Position numbers and translations under genes: made by a program. Shown here one piece after another: positions 54,287 through 63,345 of a stretch of 64,000 nucleotides of DNA (positions within the stretch are counted from its first letter, which is position 1; each line of letters opens with the position of its first letter). The notes under the pieces are model-generated. The model worked only from the letters and a program-made list of their open reading frames with translations. It searched no databases and was not told the DNA's origin. Source of the DNA: Schaalia sp. 19OD2882 (GTDB taxonomy: Bacteria > Actinomycetota > Actinomycetes > Actinomycetales > Actinomycetaceae); NCBI RefSeq assembly GCF_018986735.1, contig NZ_CP065521.1, positions 1,612,001 to 1,676,000 of the forward strand, read 5' to 3'.

Positions 54287-54912
54287 GCCCAGTCCTCCGT
54301 TTGGTCGTCACTTTCTCCGCTCTCTTCACCCCATCGTGCCAGCGCCTCGGCCACGACGGAGGAGATCACCGACCCCGAATAACCCTTCCGGGCAAGCGCG
54401 CCGCTCAGGCGCCGCCAAGCCACCTCACGAGGTGCGCCGGACAGTGAGCGCCGCTTGCGCTCGACCAGTTCCCGGGCGCGTTCGACCTCGTCCTCCCGGT
54501 CGATGTCGGCCATGGCCCGCTCGGCGAGTTCTCCTGTGATGCCCTTGCGTCGAAGGTCCTCGGCCAGTGCACGTCCGACCTTTCCAGAGGCGGCGAATCG
54601 CTCCCTCACGAGGGCGGTCGCGTAAGCGCCGTCATCCACCAGGCCCACTCGGGTCAGACGTTCGATGACCTCGTCGGAGACCTCGTCGGAAAACCCGCGC
54701 GACGTCATCGCCGTACGCAGTTGGGCGCTGGAGCGCGCTCGGGAGTCGAGCTGTCGCAGGGCCACCTCCCGGGCGGCCTCCACCGCCTCGGCTCCGGTGA
54801 GGGCGGCGTTGCGCTCGCGCATGCGGCGGGCACGCTCCTCCGGCGAGAGGCCGGTGGAGCACTCATCCTGACCGAGTTCGGGATGGTCCTCAGGGTCCAG
54901 GTACTTCACCAC
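54283..54912 (-). CDS. recX: RecA regulator RecX
   Basis: A 209-residue protein with three-helix RecX repeats: REVALRQLDSRARSSAQLRT...RGFSDEVSDEVIERLTRVGLV, DDGAYATALVRERFAASGKV...LRRKGITGELAERAM, and a third repeat ending ARKGYSGSVISSVVAEAL. It modulates RecA filaments. GTG 54912 follows AGGGG at 8 nt; GTG 54909 and GTG 54921 are possible. It begins 19 nt after recA. Confidence 0.9.
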   Translation of the reverse strand: MVKYLDPEDHPELGQDECSTGLSPEERARRMRERNAALTGAEAVEAAREVALRQLDSRARSSAQLRTAMTSRGFSDEVSDEVIERLTRVGLVDDGAYATALVRERFAASGKVGRALAEDLRRKGITGELAERAMADIDREDEVERARELVERKRRSLSGAPREVAWRRLSGALARKGYSGSVISSVVAEALARWGEESGESDDQTEDWA

Positions 54913-54931
54913 GGCAGGCACCCCTGCCCGG

Positions 54932-56053
54932 TCAGAAGCCTGCGTCTTCAGAAGGGTCGATCGCCTTGCCGCGGGACTTCGCCTTCCCGGCCTCGGCACG
55001 CGCCTCCTCCTCGGCGGCGCGAGCGGCGGCTTCCCCGACTCCGAGGTGGATGAGGATCTTCTGCTCGATCTCGTTGGCCAGCTCCGGGTTGTCGACCAGG
55101 AACTGTCGGACGTTCTCCTTGCCCTGGCCCAATTGGTCGTCCCCGTAGGTGAACCAGGAGCCGGACTTTCGGATGATGCCGGCGTCCACACCCATGTCGA
55201 TGATCGAACCCTCACGGGAGATGCCGCGCCCGTAGACGATGTCGAACTCGGCCTGCTTGAAAGGTGGGGCCATCTTGTTCTTGACGACCTTGGCGCGGGT
55301 GCGGTTGCCGACGGGGGCGCCGGCCTCCTTGAGGGTCTCGATGCGGCGCACGTCGATGCGCACGGAGGCGTAGAACTTCAAGGCCTTGCCACCGGTGGTG
55401 GTCTCCGGGGAACCGAAGAAGACGCCGATCTTCTCGCGCAGCTGGTTGATGAAGATGGCGGTGGTGCCCGTGGCGGACAGGGCGCCGGTGATCTTGCGCA
55501 GCGCCTGGCTCATGAGGCGCGCCTGCAGGCCGACATGGGAGTCGCCCATTTCGCCCTCGATCTCGGCCTTGGGGACCAGTGCCGCAACCGAGTCGATGAC
55601 GATGATGTCGATTCCGCCGGATCGGATGAGCATGTCGGCGATCTCCAGAGCCTGCTCGCCCGTGTCGGGCTGGGCGACCAGCAGGGAGTCGGTGTCGACT
55701 CCCAAGGCGCGCGCGTAGACAGGGTCCAAGGCGTGCTCGGCGTCGATGAAGGCGGCGTTGCCGCCCGCCTTCTGGGCGTTGGCAACGGCGTGCAGGGCGA
55801 CGGTGGTCTTGCCGGAGGATTCAGGGCCGTAGACCTCGATGACACGGCCGCGCGGCAGGCCGCCGATGCCCAAGGCCACGTCGAGTGCCAGGGAACCGGT
55901 GGGGATCACCTGGACGGGCGGGCGGGTGTCGTCACCCAGACGCATGACGGAGCCTTTGCCGAATTGCTTGTCGATCTGGGACAGCGCAGCCTCAAGGGCC
56001 TTGTTCCTGTCGTTTCCGGCGGAAGCGGGGGCGGACTTGCGGGGTGCGGCCAT
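54932..56053 (-). CDS. recA: Recombinase RecA
   Basis: A 373-residue recombinase and LexA co-protease. [17 protein letters not shown], Walker [36 protein letters not shown], Walker [21 protein letters not shown], and the L2-side [15 protein letters not shown]. The C-terminal acidic/basic tail is short. ATG 56053 follows AGGAGACACC. An SOS box sits 176-191 nt upstream. Confidence 0.98.
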   Translation of the reverse strand: MAAPRKSAPASAGNDRNKALEAALSQIDKQFGKGSVMRLGDDTRPPVQVIPTGSLALDVALGIGGLPRGRVIEVYGPESSGKTTVALHAVANAQKAGGNAAFIDAEHALDPVYARALGVDTDSLLVAQPDTGEQALEIADMLIRSGGIDIIVIDSVAALVPKAEIEGEMGDSHVGLQARLMSQALRKITGALSATGTTAIFINQLREKIGVFFGSPETTTGGKALKFYASVRIDVRRIETLKEAGAPVGNRTRAKVVKNKMAPPFKQAEFDIVYGRGISREGSIIDMGVDAGIIRKSGSWFTYGDDQLGQGKENVRQFLVDNPELANEIEQKILIHLGVGEAAARAAEEEARAEAGKAKSRGKAIDPSEDAGF

Positions 56054-56219
56054 GGGTGTCTCCTGTCGTCGTGGGCCTCTCCGGCCCTGTGCCTGTCCTG
56101 GTCAGCGGGAGCGTCCCCCCTCTCCGAGGGGACACGGACGACGGTACGTGCGACCACCCACATCTGGAACCGTCTCCCCCAATGCCTGTGGACGGGGGGG
56201 CGGTTGTCGTCCGCGCACA

Positions 56220-56225
56220 AGAATA
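56220..56225 (-). promoter_or_regulatory. recA -10 candidate TATTCT
   Basis: TATTCT just downstream of the SOS box on the minus strand. It gives an unusually long recA leader of about 155 nt, with a G/C hairpin (TCCCCTC/GAGGGGG region near 56115-56135). Confidence 0.5.
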
Positions 56226-56228
56226 GGA

Positions 56229-56244
56229 CAGAACACCTGTTCGA
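56229..56244. promoter_or_regulatory. LexA (SOS) box upstream of recA
   Basis: Minus strand TCGAACAGGTGTTCTG matches TCGAACNNNNGTTCGA at 11 of 12 defined positions. It lies immediately upstream of the -10 candidate. Confidence 0.8.
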
Positions 56245-56275
56245 TGCATGTGGGTGGCGCGGCGTGTCCACAGGG

Positions 56276-56512
56276 TCAGTGACGAGGACGTCGGCGGTCC
56301 TTCGGATCCACCCGGTGGATCCACAGTGCCGACTCGTCGGCGTCGGTCTCGCGGACGTACTCCTGCCACACCAGGCGCGGGTCGTCCCCGCGTTGCAGCG
56401 CCTCGACGGCAGTGGCCCCGAGGTGCGGAAGGTGCAGATCGGTGGCGTGGGAGCGTCCGAGCACCGGGCCGTGGACGGCATCGACCGCCGCCCAGAACTC
56501 GGAGAGCTTCAC
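56276..56512 (-). CDS. DUF3046 family protein
   Basis: A 78-residue protein beginning KLSEFWAAVDAVHGPVLGRS, with GATAVEALQRGDDPRLVWQ and a C-terminal extension. The DUF3046 signature (LSEFW...RS.A.D....LG..T..EAL..G..P..VW) is clear; the gene regularly precedes recA in actinobacteria and its function is unknown. GTG 56512 lies 17 nt after the clgR stop. Confidence 0.85.
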   Translation of the reverse strand: MKLSEFWAAVDAVHGPVLGRSHATDLHLPHLGATAVEALQRGDDPRLVWQEYVRETDADESALWIHRVDPKDRRRPRH

Positions 56513-56529
56513 GTGAGGCGACCCAGAGG

Positions 56530-56844
56530 TCAGGAGATCAGGGCCACGGGGACCATGTCGACCCGAGCGGGTGCGGGCAGGACACTGCCGTCTGCCACGG
56601 CCATCCGGTCCGAGACCTCCCGCAGGACGAACCACAGGGGCACACCCAGAGCGCCGCAAATTGCGTCGAGCAGTTCGGAGGAGGCCTCCTTCTGCCCGCG
56701 CTCGACCTCGGAGAGGTAGCCCAACGAGACCTGCGCCTGAGAGGAGACTTCACGCAGTGTGCGCCCCTGGTGCTGACGAAGCGCGCGCAGCACGTCACCG
56801 ATCTCGGTTCGCAGCAACGGCACGGCGGGGCGGGTCTGAGTCAT
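56530..56844 (-). CDS. clgR: ClgR-like helix-turn-helix regulator
   Basis: A 104-residue XRE-family protein: [20 protein letters not shown] then [25 protein letters not shown] as the helix-turn-helix, and [20 protein letters not shown]. In actinobacteria ClgR activates clp protease and stress genes and is encoded between pgsA and recA, as here. The short C-terminal tail is hydrophobic ([10 protein letters not shown]), unlike the degradation tag ending in Ala-Ala of Streptomyces ClgR. Start at ATG 56844 by the leaderless pattern TACAGT plus 6 nt. Confidence 0.85.
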   Translation of the reverse strand: MTQTRPAVPLLRTEIGDVLRALRQHQGRTLREVSSQAQVSLGYLSEVERGQKEASSELLDAICGALGVPLWFVLREVSDRMAVADGSVLPAPARVDMVPVALIS

Positions 56845-56850
56845 GCTTCG

Positions 56851-56856
56851 ACTGTA
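56851..56856 (-). promoter_or_regulatory. clgR -10 element TACAGT (leaderless)
   Basis: TACAGT, six bases, then ATG 56844. Confidence 0.45.
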
Positions 56857-56932
56857 GGCGACCACGGCCGGAAATGCACTCCGAGACCACGTGTCGGGCC
56901 TGTGAAAACTCTGTGGGTTGCGTCCCTGGGAC

Positions 56933-57556
56933 TCAACTTTGATCCGCGGCGCCCCGCCCTCGTGAGGACTTCCACACCTCCAGGACGTAGACCAGGCCCG
57001 ACCAGACGGTGACGGCCACCATGACCCCGCCCAAGATGTACACGGGCAGCGCAATCCACTCCAGGATCGCGCGCGGGACCAGCGCACCCCACGGCACCAG
57101 CAGCGCAATGATGAACGCCATCTGCAAGACCGTCTTGAGCTTTCCACCGGCGTTGGCGGCCACGACGACTCCGCGCCGCAACAGGACCATCCGCATGAGG
57201 GTGATGCCGAGTTCGCGCACGGCCACCAGGATCGTCACCCACCACGGGCTCAATTCCGTGTCCAGGGAGAGCATGACGAAGGCCCCCAGCGTCAGGGCCT
57301 TGTCGGCGATGGGGTCGACGATCTTTCCGAAATCGGTGACCAGTCCCTGCGCACGCGCAATCTGACCGTCGAGGAAGTCCGTGAGGGAGGCAAGGATGAA
57401 GACGCCCAGAGCGGCCCATCGCATCATCGTTCCCGGCTGCAGCATGAGCCAGATGAAGACCGGCACCAGGAGCAGCCGCAACACCGTGAGAAAGTTCGGC
57501 AGGTTCACCAGCCCCGCGGGGTCGGTGCTGCCGCCTCGTACGTGAAGAGCGCCCAT
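56933..57556 (-). CDS. pgsA: CDP-diacylglycerol--glycerol-3-phosphate 3-phosphatidyltransferase
   Basis: A 207-residue CDP-alcohol phosphotransferase making phosphatidylglycerol phosphate. The N-terminal [20 protein letters not shown] is typical, and the metal-binding motif D..DG.AR...G..G..D...D is present as [20 protein letters not shown] then VDPIADK. About five membrane segments. TAGGAT (containing the ftsK stop) ends 6 nt before the ATG. Confidence 0.94.
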   Translation of the reverse strand: MGALHVRGGSTDPAGLVNLPNFLTVLRLLLVPVFIWLMLQPGTMMRWAALGVFILASLTDFLDGQIARAQGLVTDFGKIVDPIADKALTLGAFVMLSLDTELSPWWVTILVAVRELGITLMRMVLLRRGVVVAANAGGKLKTVLQMAFIIALLVPWGALVPRAILEWIALPVYILGGVMVAVTVWSGLVYVLEVWKSSRGRGAADQS

Positions 57557-57562
57557 ACTCGA

Positions 57563-57568
57563 ATCCTA
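57563..57568 (-). promoter_or_regulatory. pgsA -10 element TAGGAT overlapping the ftsK stop
   Basis: The ftsK TAG is the first half of TAGGAT; six bases then the pgsA ATG. Confidence 0.5.
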
Positions 57569-60463
57569 CCGGCCCGTCAGCTGCCAGGCGTCCTCACCCT
57601 CGTCCGGTTCTTCATCGACCCAGTGTGGATGTGCCCCACCGAAGTCGTGACCTGCGTACGGGTCGTCGTCCTCGTCGCCGACGAAAGGATCCTCCGGGAG
57701 CACCGGGATCGCCGGATCGGACTCCCTGGACACCTGCGGAACCACACGAGTCGGATCCGGATCGAGGACCTCTGTCGTGGCCTGCGACGGGGGGATCGAC
57801 GGCGGCATCGGAGGCGGAGGCGACGCGAGGTCGGGGGCGCCGGAGGCGGACTCGGCAGGTGCCGGCGGCACGGGGGCGGGAGCCGGCTGGGTCTCCCCGC
57901 GCAGCATGGCCAGGACCTCCGGCAACTGCTCGGGTTGGACGAGCACCTGACGGGCCTTGGAGCCCTCCGAAGGCCCGACGACACCCCGCGACTCCAACAG
58001 GTCCATGAGTCGCCCGGCGCGAGCGAATCCCACGCGCAGTTTGCGTTGGAGCATCGAGGTCGAGCCCAACTGGGTCGACACGACCAGTTCGGCCGCCTGC
58101 AGCAGGTCGTCCAAGTCGTCGCCGATGTCCTCAGCAACCTTCTTCGTCTGGGCAGGGGCGACGACGTCCTCCCTGTAGGAGGCCTCCATCTGCGACTTCA
58201 CGTGCTGGACGACCTGGTGGATCTCAGACTCGGTCACCCAGGCACCCTGGACACGCATCGGCTTGCCGGCGCCCGCCGGCAGGTACAGGGCGTCACCCTG
58301 GCCGATGAGCTTCTCAGCGCCCGGCTGGTCGAGGATCGTACGCGAGTCCGTCAGGGACGAGGTCGCAAATGCCAACCTGGAGGGCACATTGGCTTTGATG
58401 AGGCCCGTGACCACGTCGACGGAGGGACGCTGGGTGGCCAGGACCAGGTGGATGCCGGCCGCGCGCGCCAACTGGGTGATGCGCTGGATGGAGGCTTCCA
58501 CGTCGCGCGGGGCCACCATCATGAGGTCCGCCAACTCGTCAACGACGACCAGCAGGTACGGGTAGGGCCGCAACTTCCGGTCGAGCCCCGGCAGGGCGGT
58601 GACCTGTCCGGCCTCGATCGCCTTGTTGAAGTCGTCGACGTGTTTGAAGCCGTAGGTGGCCAAGTCGTCGTAGCGGGCGTCCATCTCTCGCACCACCCAC
58701 TCCAGGGCCTCCGCGGCCTTCTTCGGATCGGTGATGATCGGCGAGATGAGGTGGGGGATGCCCTCGTAGATGGTGAGTTCGACGCGCTTGGGGTCCACGA
58801 GGATCATGCGGACCTGGCGCGGGGTGGCGCGCATCATGATCGAGGTGATCATCGAGTTGACGAAACTCGACTTGCCCGAGCCCGTCTGGCCGGCCACCAG
58901 CAGGTGCGGGGTCTTGGCCAGGTTCGTGACGACGTAGCCGCCTTCGACGTCCTTGCCCACCCCGACGACCAGCGGATGCTGGTTCCGTTTGGCCGCGCCG
59001 CTGCGCAGGACGTCGCCCAGGGCGACGGTTTCGCGGTCGGCGTTGGGAATCTCGACGCCAATGGCGCTCTTTCCAGGAATGGGAGCCAGGATTCTCACGT
59101 CCGCGCTGGCCACCGCGTAGGCGATGTTCTTCGACAGGTTCGTCAGGCGGTCCACCTTCACGCCCGGCCCCAGGACCACCTCGTAGCGGGTGACGGTGGG
59201 GCCCCGGGAGAAGCCGGTGACCTTGGCGTCCACGTTGAACTCGGCGAAGACCTGCTGGAGGGCCTGGACGACCTGGTCGTTGACGGCCGAGCGGGTCATG
59301 TGGGGGGCGCCCTTGATGAGGAAGTCCTCGGTGGGCAGCGCGTACGCCAGGTCCGCGTCCAGGGCGTCCTGGTAGGAGTCGCCCGGTTCGTCGGTGACGG
59401 GCGGGGGCGCCAGTTCCGTGCCCGAGGCGGCCGCACCTGGCACCGAGGGTGCGCCCGCGGAAGCGGGCGGCACCGCCACGCCCTCGTCCTGCCAGTCGTC
59501 CTCGGTGCGGGTCAGACACTCGACCTCGCCGAGGACCTCCGTGACTCCCTTGGCCGGTGTGGCCTCCCGGACGGGGATGGTGGGAAGCACCGGGGTGGGA
59601 GGAGCCGCCGGGTCGGCGCCTGCGGCGGCGGGGCCGGGAGCAGTGTCCACGGCATTGCGGAAGGATTCGTCCCCGTCATAGGAGTCGAGGAAGGGGTCCT
59701 CCCCCGCTGCCAGCCCCTGGCGCGATTCGCGGCGGATCCGCTTGCGCGCCTGGGCCGGGGACTCCTCGGCCGAGGCGCGCTTGGCGTCCCCGGCAAGCGC
59801 GGCGACGAGGGCGCGCAGGCGCTGCGGAACCTCGGCCACACGCGTGCGGGTGGCCAGCAACAGCGAGTACACGAGCAGCAGGACGAGGAGCGCCGCCGCC
59901 CCCCACGGGGACAGGAGGTGGGTGAGGGGGCGGGCAATGAACCAACCGATCACTCCCCCGGCCGCTTCGATGCCCTCGACCGGGTCGAAGGGCGGGTTTC
60001 CCTTCGTCACATGGACCAGACCGGCAAGGGCCGTGGTGATTCCGGCGCCACCGGCCACGTGGTGCGGCAGGGCGTGGGTGCCCGCGCGTGCACGGAAGAG
60101 TTCCACCGACAGGGCCAGGAGGACCAGCGGCAGGACCACGGAGAAGATTCCGACCGAGCCCGCCGACATGTGGTGGATGACATCTCCGGCAGCCCCGGAG
60201 ATTCCGAACCACTCCCGAAGAGCCACCAACACCGCCACTGCGATGGCCACGAACGCCAACGCATCGCGTTTGACCTGGGGGTCCACGGCCCGCCATGCCT
60301 GCCATGTGGCGCGCGCGAAGCGCCCGCAGGCCGAGAAGAACGCGGCCAAGCCGCCCGCCGCCGAGGCCGCCGCGCTCGGGCGCGCCTGGGTGGCGCCCCC
60401 TGCCGCAGCAGAGGACTTGCGCGCCTGGGCGCCTGATTTCTTGGGTGTCGACTTCGAGGCCAT
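57566..60463 (-). CDS. ftsK: DNA translocase FtsK/SpoIIIE
   Basis: A 965-residue septal DNA pump. Four N-terminal membrane segments lie at about residues 55-240, followed by a variable acidic/Pro linker to about 390. The RecA-like motor starts at DVEGGYVVTNLAKTPHLLVA and has Walker A VAGQTGSGKSSFVNSM, Walker B LLVVVDELADLMM and HLVLATQRPSVDVVTGLIKA. The C-terminal gamma winged helix (RLMDLLESRGVVGPSEGSKA) recognises KOPS-type sequences. About 120 residues of Pro-rich tail follow the gamma domain, which is unusual. ATG 60463 follows GGAGA. Confidence 0.96.
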   Translation of the reverse strand: MASKSTPKKSGAQARKSSAAAGGATQARPSAAASAAGGLAAFFSACGRFARATWQAWRAVDPQVKRDALAFVAIAVAVLVALREWFGISGAAGDVIHHMSAGSVGIFSVVLPLVLLALSVELFRARAGTHALPHHVAGGAGITTALAGLVHVTKGNPPFDPVEGIEAAGGVIGWFIARPLTHLLSPWGAAALLVLLLVYSLLLATRTRVAEVPQRLRALVAALAGDAKRASAEESPAQARKRIRRESRQGLAAGEDPFLDSYDGDESFRNAVDTAPGPAAAGADPAAPPTPVLPTIPVREATPAKGVTEVLGEVECLTRTEDDWQDEGVAVPPASAGAPSVPGAAASGTELAPPPVTDEPGDSYQDALDADLAYALPTEDFLIKGAPHMTRSAVNDQVVQALQQVFAEFNVDAKVTGFSRGPTVTRYEVVLGPGVKVDRLTNLSKNIAYAVASADVRILAPIPGKSAIGVEIPNADRETVALGDVLRSGAAKRNQHPLVVGVGKDVEGGYVVTNLAKTPHLLVAGQTGSGKSSFVNSMITSIMMRATPRQVRMILVDPKRVELTIYEGIPHLISPIITDPKKAAEALEWVVREMDARYDDLATYGFKHVDDFNKAIEAGQVTALPGLDRKLRPYPYLLVVVDELADLMMVAPRDVEASIQRITQLARAAGIHLVLATQRPSVDVVTGLIKANVPSRLAFATSSLTDSRTILDQPGAEKLIGQGDALYLPAGAGKPMRVQGAWVTESEIHQVVQHVKSQMEASYREDVVAPAQTKKVAEDIGDDLDDLLQAAELVVSTQLGSTSMLQRKLRVGFARAGRLMDLLESRGVVGPSEGSKARQVLVQPEQLPEVLAMLRGETQPAPAPVPPAPAESASGAPDLASPPPPMPPSIPPSQATTEVLDPDPTRVVPQVSRESDPAIPVLPEDPFVGDEDDDPYAGHDFGGAHPHWVDEEPDEGEDAWQLTGR

Positions 60464-60570
60464 GATGTCTCCGACGCTATCGCGAAGACACGGCATCGGC
60501 CTGTTGGCGCGCCGCCCTCGTCACCAAGGGTGAGTCATGTCGCCGGCGCCAGGGCCCCGGCCACCGGAGG

Positions 60571-61521
60571 TCACTCCTGCTCGGGCACACCGCCGTGTTC
60601 CAGGACCGCCTCGACCTGGCTGCGCGTGGGCACCGGCAGGGCCGACTCGTGCGAGATGGCGATGGCGGCCGCCGCATTTGCCCAACGGCAGGCCTCCACC
60701 ATGTCCTTGCCTTCGAGCATCGCCGCGCACATGACGGCCACATGGGTGTCGGCCACACCGGCGGTGTCCACGGTGTCGGAGGTGAAGGCGGGAATCTGGA
60801 CGCGTTCCTGGTCGATGCCCGTCTGCACCTCGCAGCCCATGACACCCAGGCGTCTGACCAGCGTGGATTCGGGGCGCATGAGGTGACGCACCCCCGTACC
60901 GGCCTCCATCTTCGACAGGTTCTTCGTCAGGGCGGCGGCCTCGCGAATGTTCATCGTCACCACGTCGGCGCGTCGCAGCAGTTGCTGCCAAGCGGAGAAG
61001 GGAACCTGGTTGACCGCCGGGGAGATCGAGACGACCAGGCGGACCGAGGAGGGCAGACCCGCACCCCATCCGGCCAAGGCCACGGCGGAGGCGGGCGAGG
61101 TGAGGTCGACCCCGGAGATGTGGATGACGTCGCCGGGCTGCAGGACGATTGCGTCCAGCGCAGCGCGGGAAGGCTCCGACTCCACACCCGCGGTGACCAC
61201 CGCCGTCATCGACCCGTCGGCCTCGATGAGCTGGATTCCCACACCGATGTCGCCGACCAGTTCCTCGGTGAGAATACGCACCCCGGCTTCGGCCAGCTGC
61301 TGGCGCACCGTGTAGGAGTTGGGCCCGGTCCCCAAAGGGGAGGCCGCCGCAGCGGAGACGCCCATGGCGGCGGCGGCCGACAAGGTGGTGAAGCCGCTGC
61401 CTGGGCGGGACATGGCGGCAGAGGCCTTGACGGACCCGCCGCGGTCGGGAAGGCGGTCGATCTTCATCGGAAGGATGAGGACCACCGAATGCGTCGAGAT
61501 GAAACGGCCCACGGACCTCAC
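60571..61521 (-). CDS. PfkB-family carbohydrate kinase-like protein
   Basis: A 316-residue ribokinase-fold protein. It has the family's glycine-rich entry (GSGFTTLSAAAAMGV), LVVSISPAVNQVPFSAWQQL, MNIREAAAL and the C-terminal DTVDTAGVADTHVAVMCAAM. The usual GAGD anion-hole motif is altered to GVAD: the catalytic aspartate is kept but the third residue Gly is Ala. The substrate is unknown, and reduced or specialised activity is possible. GTG 61521 overlaps the RNase J stop as GTGA; GTG 61512 is an alternative. Confidence 0.75.
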   Translation of the reverse strand: MRSVGRFISTHSVVLILPMKIDRLPDRGGSVKASAAMSRPGSGFTTLSAAAAMGVSAAAASPLGTGPNSYTVRQQLAEAGVRILTEELVGDIGVGIQLIEADGSMTAVVTAGVESEPSRAALDAIVLQPGDVIHISGVDLTSPASAVALAGWGAGLPSSVRLVVSISPAVNQVPFSAWQQLLRRADVVTMNIREAAALTKNLSKMEAGTGVRHLMRPESTLVRRLGVMGCEVQTGIDQERVQIPAFTSDTVDTAGVADTHVAVMCAAMLEGKDMVEACRWANAAAAIAISHESALPVPTRSQVEAVLEHGGVPEQE

Positions 61522-63206
61522 TGCTCCACGACGACGGGGACGATCATCGGTCGACGCCGCAGACGTTTGGCGACCCACCGTCCCAGGACCCGCCGCATGA
61601 CCTGCTGCAAGGTGTGGGCGTCGACGCCCGGCACGGTGGCGTCGCGCAGTGCCTGGACCAGTTCAGGGCGGATCTCGTCGAAGACGGCCGGGTCCTCCGC
61701 CATGCCGACGGCCTTGATGAAGGGCTCGGACAGGACGGTGCCTGTGCTGGTCTCGACCACGGCGTGGATCGACACGAAACCTTCGGAGGCCAGCGTGCGG
61801 CGCTGGGCCAATTCGTCCTCGGAGATCTCGCCGATGGAACGCCCGTCGACGTAGACGCGTTCACAGGGCACCTGCCCGGAGATGCGCACCGCTCCGTCCT
61901 TCAGGTCGACGGTCACCCCGCCGTCCGCCAAGGCGATGTTCGATGCGCGCACGCCGGTCTTGACCGCCAGTTGCCCGTTGGCCACCAGGTGTCGGACCTC
62001 CCCGTGCACGGGCATGACGTTGACGGGACGCACGATGTTGTAGAAGGTGAGCAGCTCTCCCTGGCAGGCGTGGCCGGAGACATGCACCTTCGCATTGCCG
62101 CGGTGGAACACCTTCGCCCCCATGCGCGTGAGGTCGTTGATGACACGGTTGACATCCGTTTCGTTGCCGGGGATCAGCGAGGCCGCGAAGATCACGGTGT
62201 CTCCGGCCTCCAGGTGGACGAAGCGGTGGTTGCCCACGCTCAGGCGCGCCATGGCGGCCATGGGCTCTCCCTGCGATCCGGTGACCATCCACAGGCGCTC
62301 CTGCGCCGGCAACTCGTTGAGGTCTGCCGGGTCGACCAACAGTCCCTGCGGGACGGTGAGGTAGCCGTGTTCCTGGGCGATGCGCATGTTGCGTTCCATC
62401 GAACGGCCCACCAGTGCCACTTTGCGTCCGGCCTTGTGGGCTGCCGTGAGGACCTGTTGGACGCGGTGGACATGACTGGCGAAGGACCCGACGACCACCT
62501 GTCCGGTGGCTTCAGCCACCAGGCGGTCCAGGACGGGGCCGATCTCCCGTTCGGAGGGGATGAACCCGGGAATCTCGGAGTTCGTCGAATCGACCATGAA
62601 CAGGTCGACCCCTTCCTCTCCGATGCGGGCCAAGGCCTGCAAGTCGGTGGGGCGCCCGTCCATGGGCAGGTGGTCGATCTTGAAGTCCCCGGTGACCAGC
62701 ACGGTGCCGGCATCGGTGCGCACGCACACGGCCAAGGCGTCCGGGATGGAGTGGGTGACCGAGACGAACTCGACGTCGAAGGGGCCGATCCTCACCCGGT
62801 CACCGCCCTCGACGACGTGCATGTCGGCGTCGGGCAGGCGGTGTTCCTTGAGTTTGGGTTCGGTGAAGGCCAAGGTCAGGGCGGAGCCGTATGTGGGGAT
62901 GTCGTCGCGAAGCATCGCCAGGTAGGGCACGGCCCCGATGTGGTCCTCGTGCCCATGGGTCAGGACCAGTCCCACGACGTCGTCCATGCGGTCGCGGATC
63001 CACGAGAAGTCCGGCAGGATCAGGTCGACGCCGGGCTGGTACTCCTCGGGGAAGAGGACGCCGCAGTCGATGATGAGCAATTTGCCCTGGTGCTCCAGGA
63101 CGTTCATGTTGCGTCCGACCTCGCCAAGACCACCCAGGGGGATGACACGCAGGGCGCCCTGGGCCAGCGGTGCAGGCTCGGACAGGTTTTCGTACAGAGG
63201 CTTCAT
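61518..63206 (-). CDS. rnj: Ribonuclease J
   Basis: A 562-residue metallo-beta-lactamase/beta-CASP nuclease with 5'-3' exo- and endonuclease activity in mRNA decay and rRNA processing. Zinc motif LVLTHGHEDHIGAVPYLAM, VTGDFKIDHLPMDG, GSFASHVHRVQQV, and beta-CASP HVSGHACQGELLTFYNIVRP then VNVMPVHGEVRHL. A small C-terminal domain follows. TAGGAT ends 7 nt before the ATG, with no ribosome binding site. Confidence 0.96.
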   Translation of the reverse strand: MKPLYENLSEPAPLAQGALRVIPLGGLGEVGRNMNVLEHQGKLLIIDCGVLFPEEYQPGVDLILPDFSWIRDRMDDVVGLVLTHGHEDHIGAVPYLAMLRDDIPTYGSALTLAFTEPKLKEHRLPDADMHVVEGGDRVRIGPFDVEFVSVTHSIPDALAVCVRTDAGTVLVTGDFKIDHLPMDGRPTDLQALARIGEEGVDLFMVDSTNSEIPGFIPSEREIGPVLDRLVAEATGQVVVGSFASHVHRVQQVLTAAHKAGRKVALVGRSMERNMRIAQEHGYLTVPQGLLVDPADLNELPAQERLWMVTGSQGEPMAAMARLSVGNHRFVHLEAGDTVIFAASLIPGNETDVNRVINDLTRMGAKVFHRGNAKVHVSGHACQGELLTFYNIVRPVNVMPVHGEVRHLVANGQLAVKTGVRASNIALADGGVTVDLKDGAVRISGQVPCERVYVDGRSIGEISEDELAQRRTLASEGFVSIHAVVETSTGTVLSEPFIKAVGMAEDPAVFDEIRPELVQALRDATVPGVDAHTLQQVMRRVLGRWVAKRLRRRPMIVPVVVEQ

Positions 63207-63213
63207 GGACTCG

Positions 63214-63219
63214 ATCCTA
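63214..63219 (-). promoter_or_regulatory. RNase J -10 element TAGGAT (leaderless)
   Basis: TAGGAT, seven bases, then ATG 63206. Confidence 0.5.
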
Positions 63220-63306
63220 CTTGCCCGCCCCTACCCCGTTGACGAGGGCGGGGCCGCCCCGGCCGGTGTTTGCCGACTCCGGCGGCGCGGCGTGTGCGAG
63301 GGGGGA

Positions 63307-63342
63307 CTTGCGGGCGCGGCCCGGGGAAACCGCGCCCGCAAG
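63307..63342 (-). terminator. Strong hairpin after fixX
   Basis: CTTGCGGGCGCGG and CCGCGCCCGCAAG form a perfect 13-bp stem with a 10-nt loop, starting 3 nt after the fixX stop. It ends the fix transcript ahead of RNase J. Confidence 0.75.
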
Positions 63343-63345
63343 AGT

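Noticed and set aside
57542..60436. A 964-codon open frame on the plus strand opposite ftsK
   Set aside because: Mirror frame of ftsK with repetitive Gly/Val/Asp composition and no family features.
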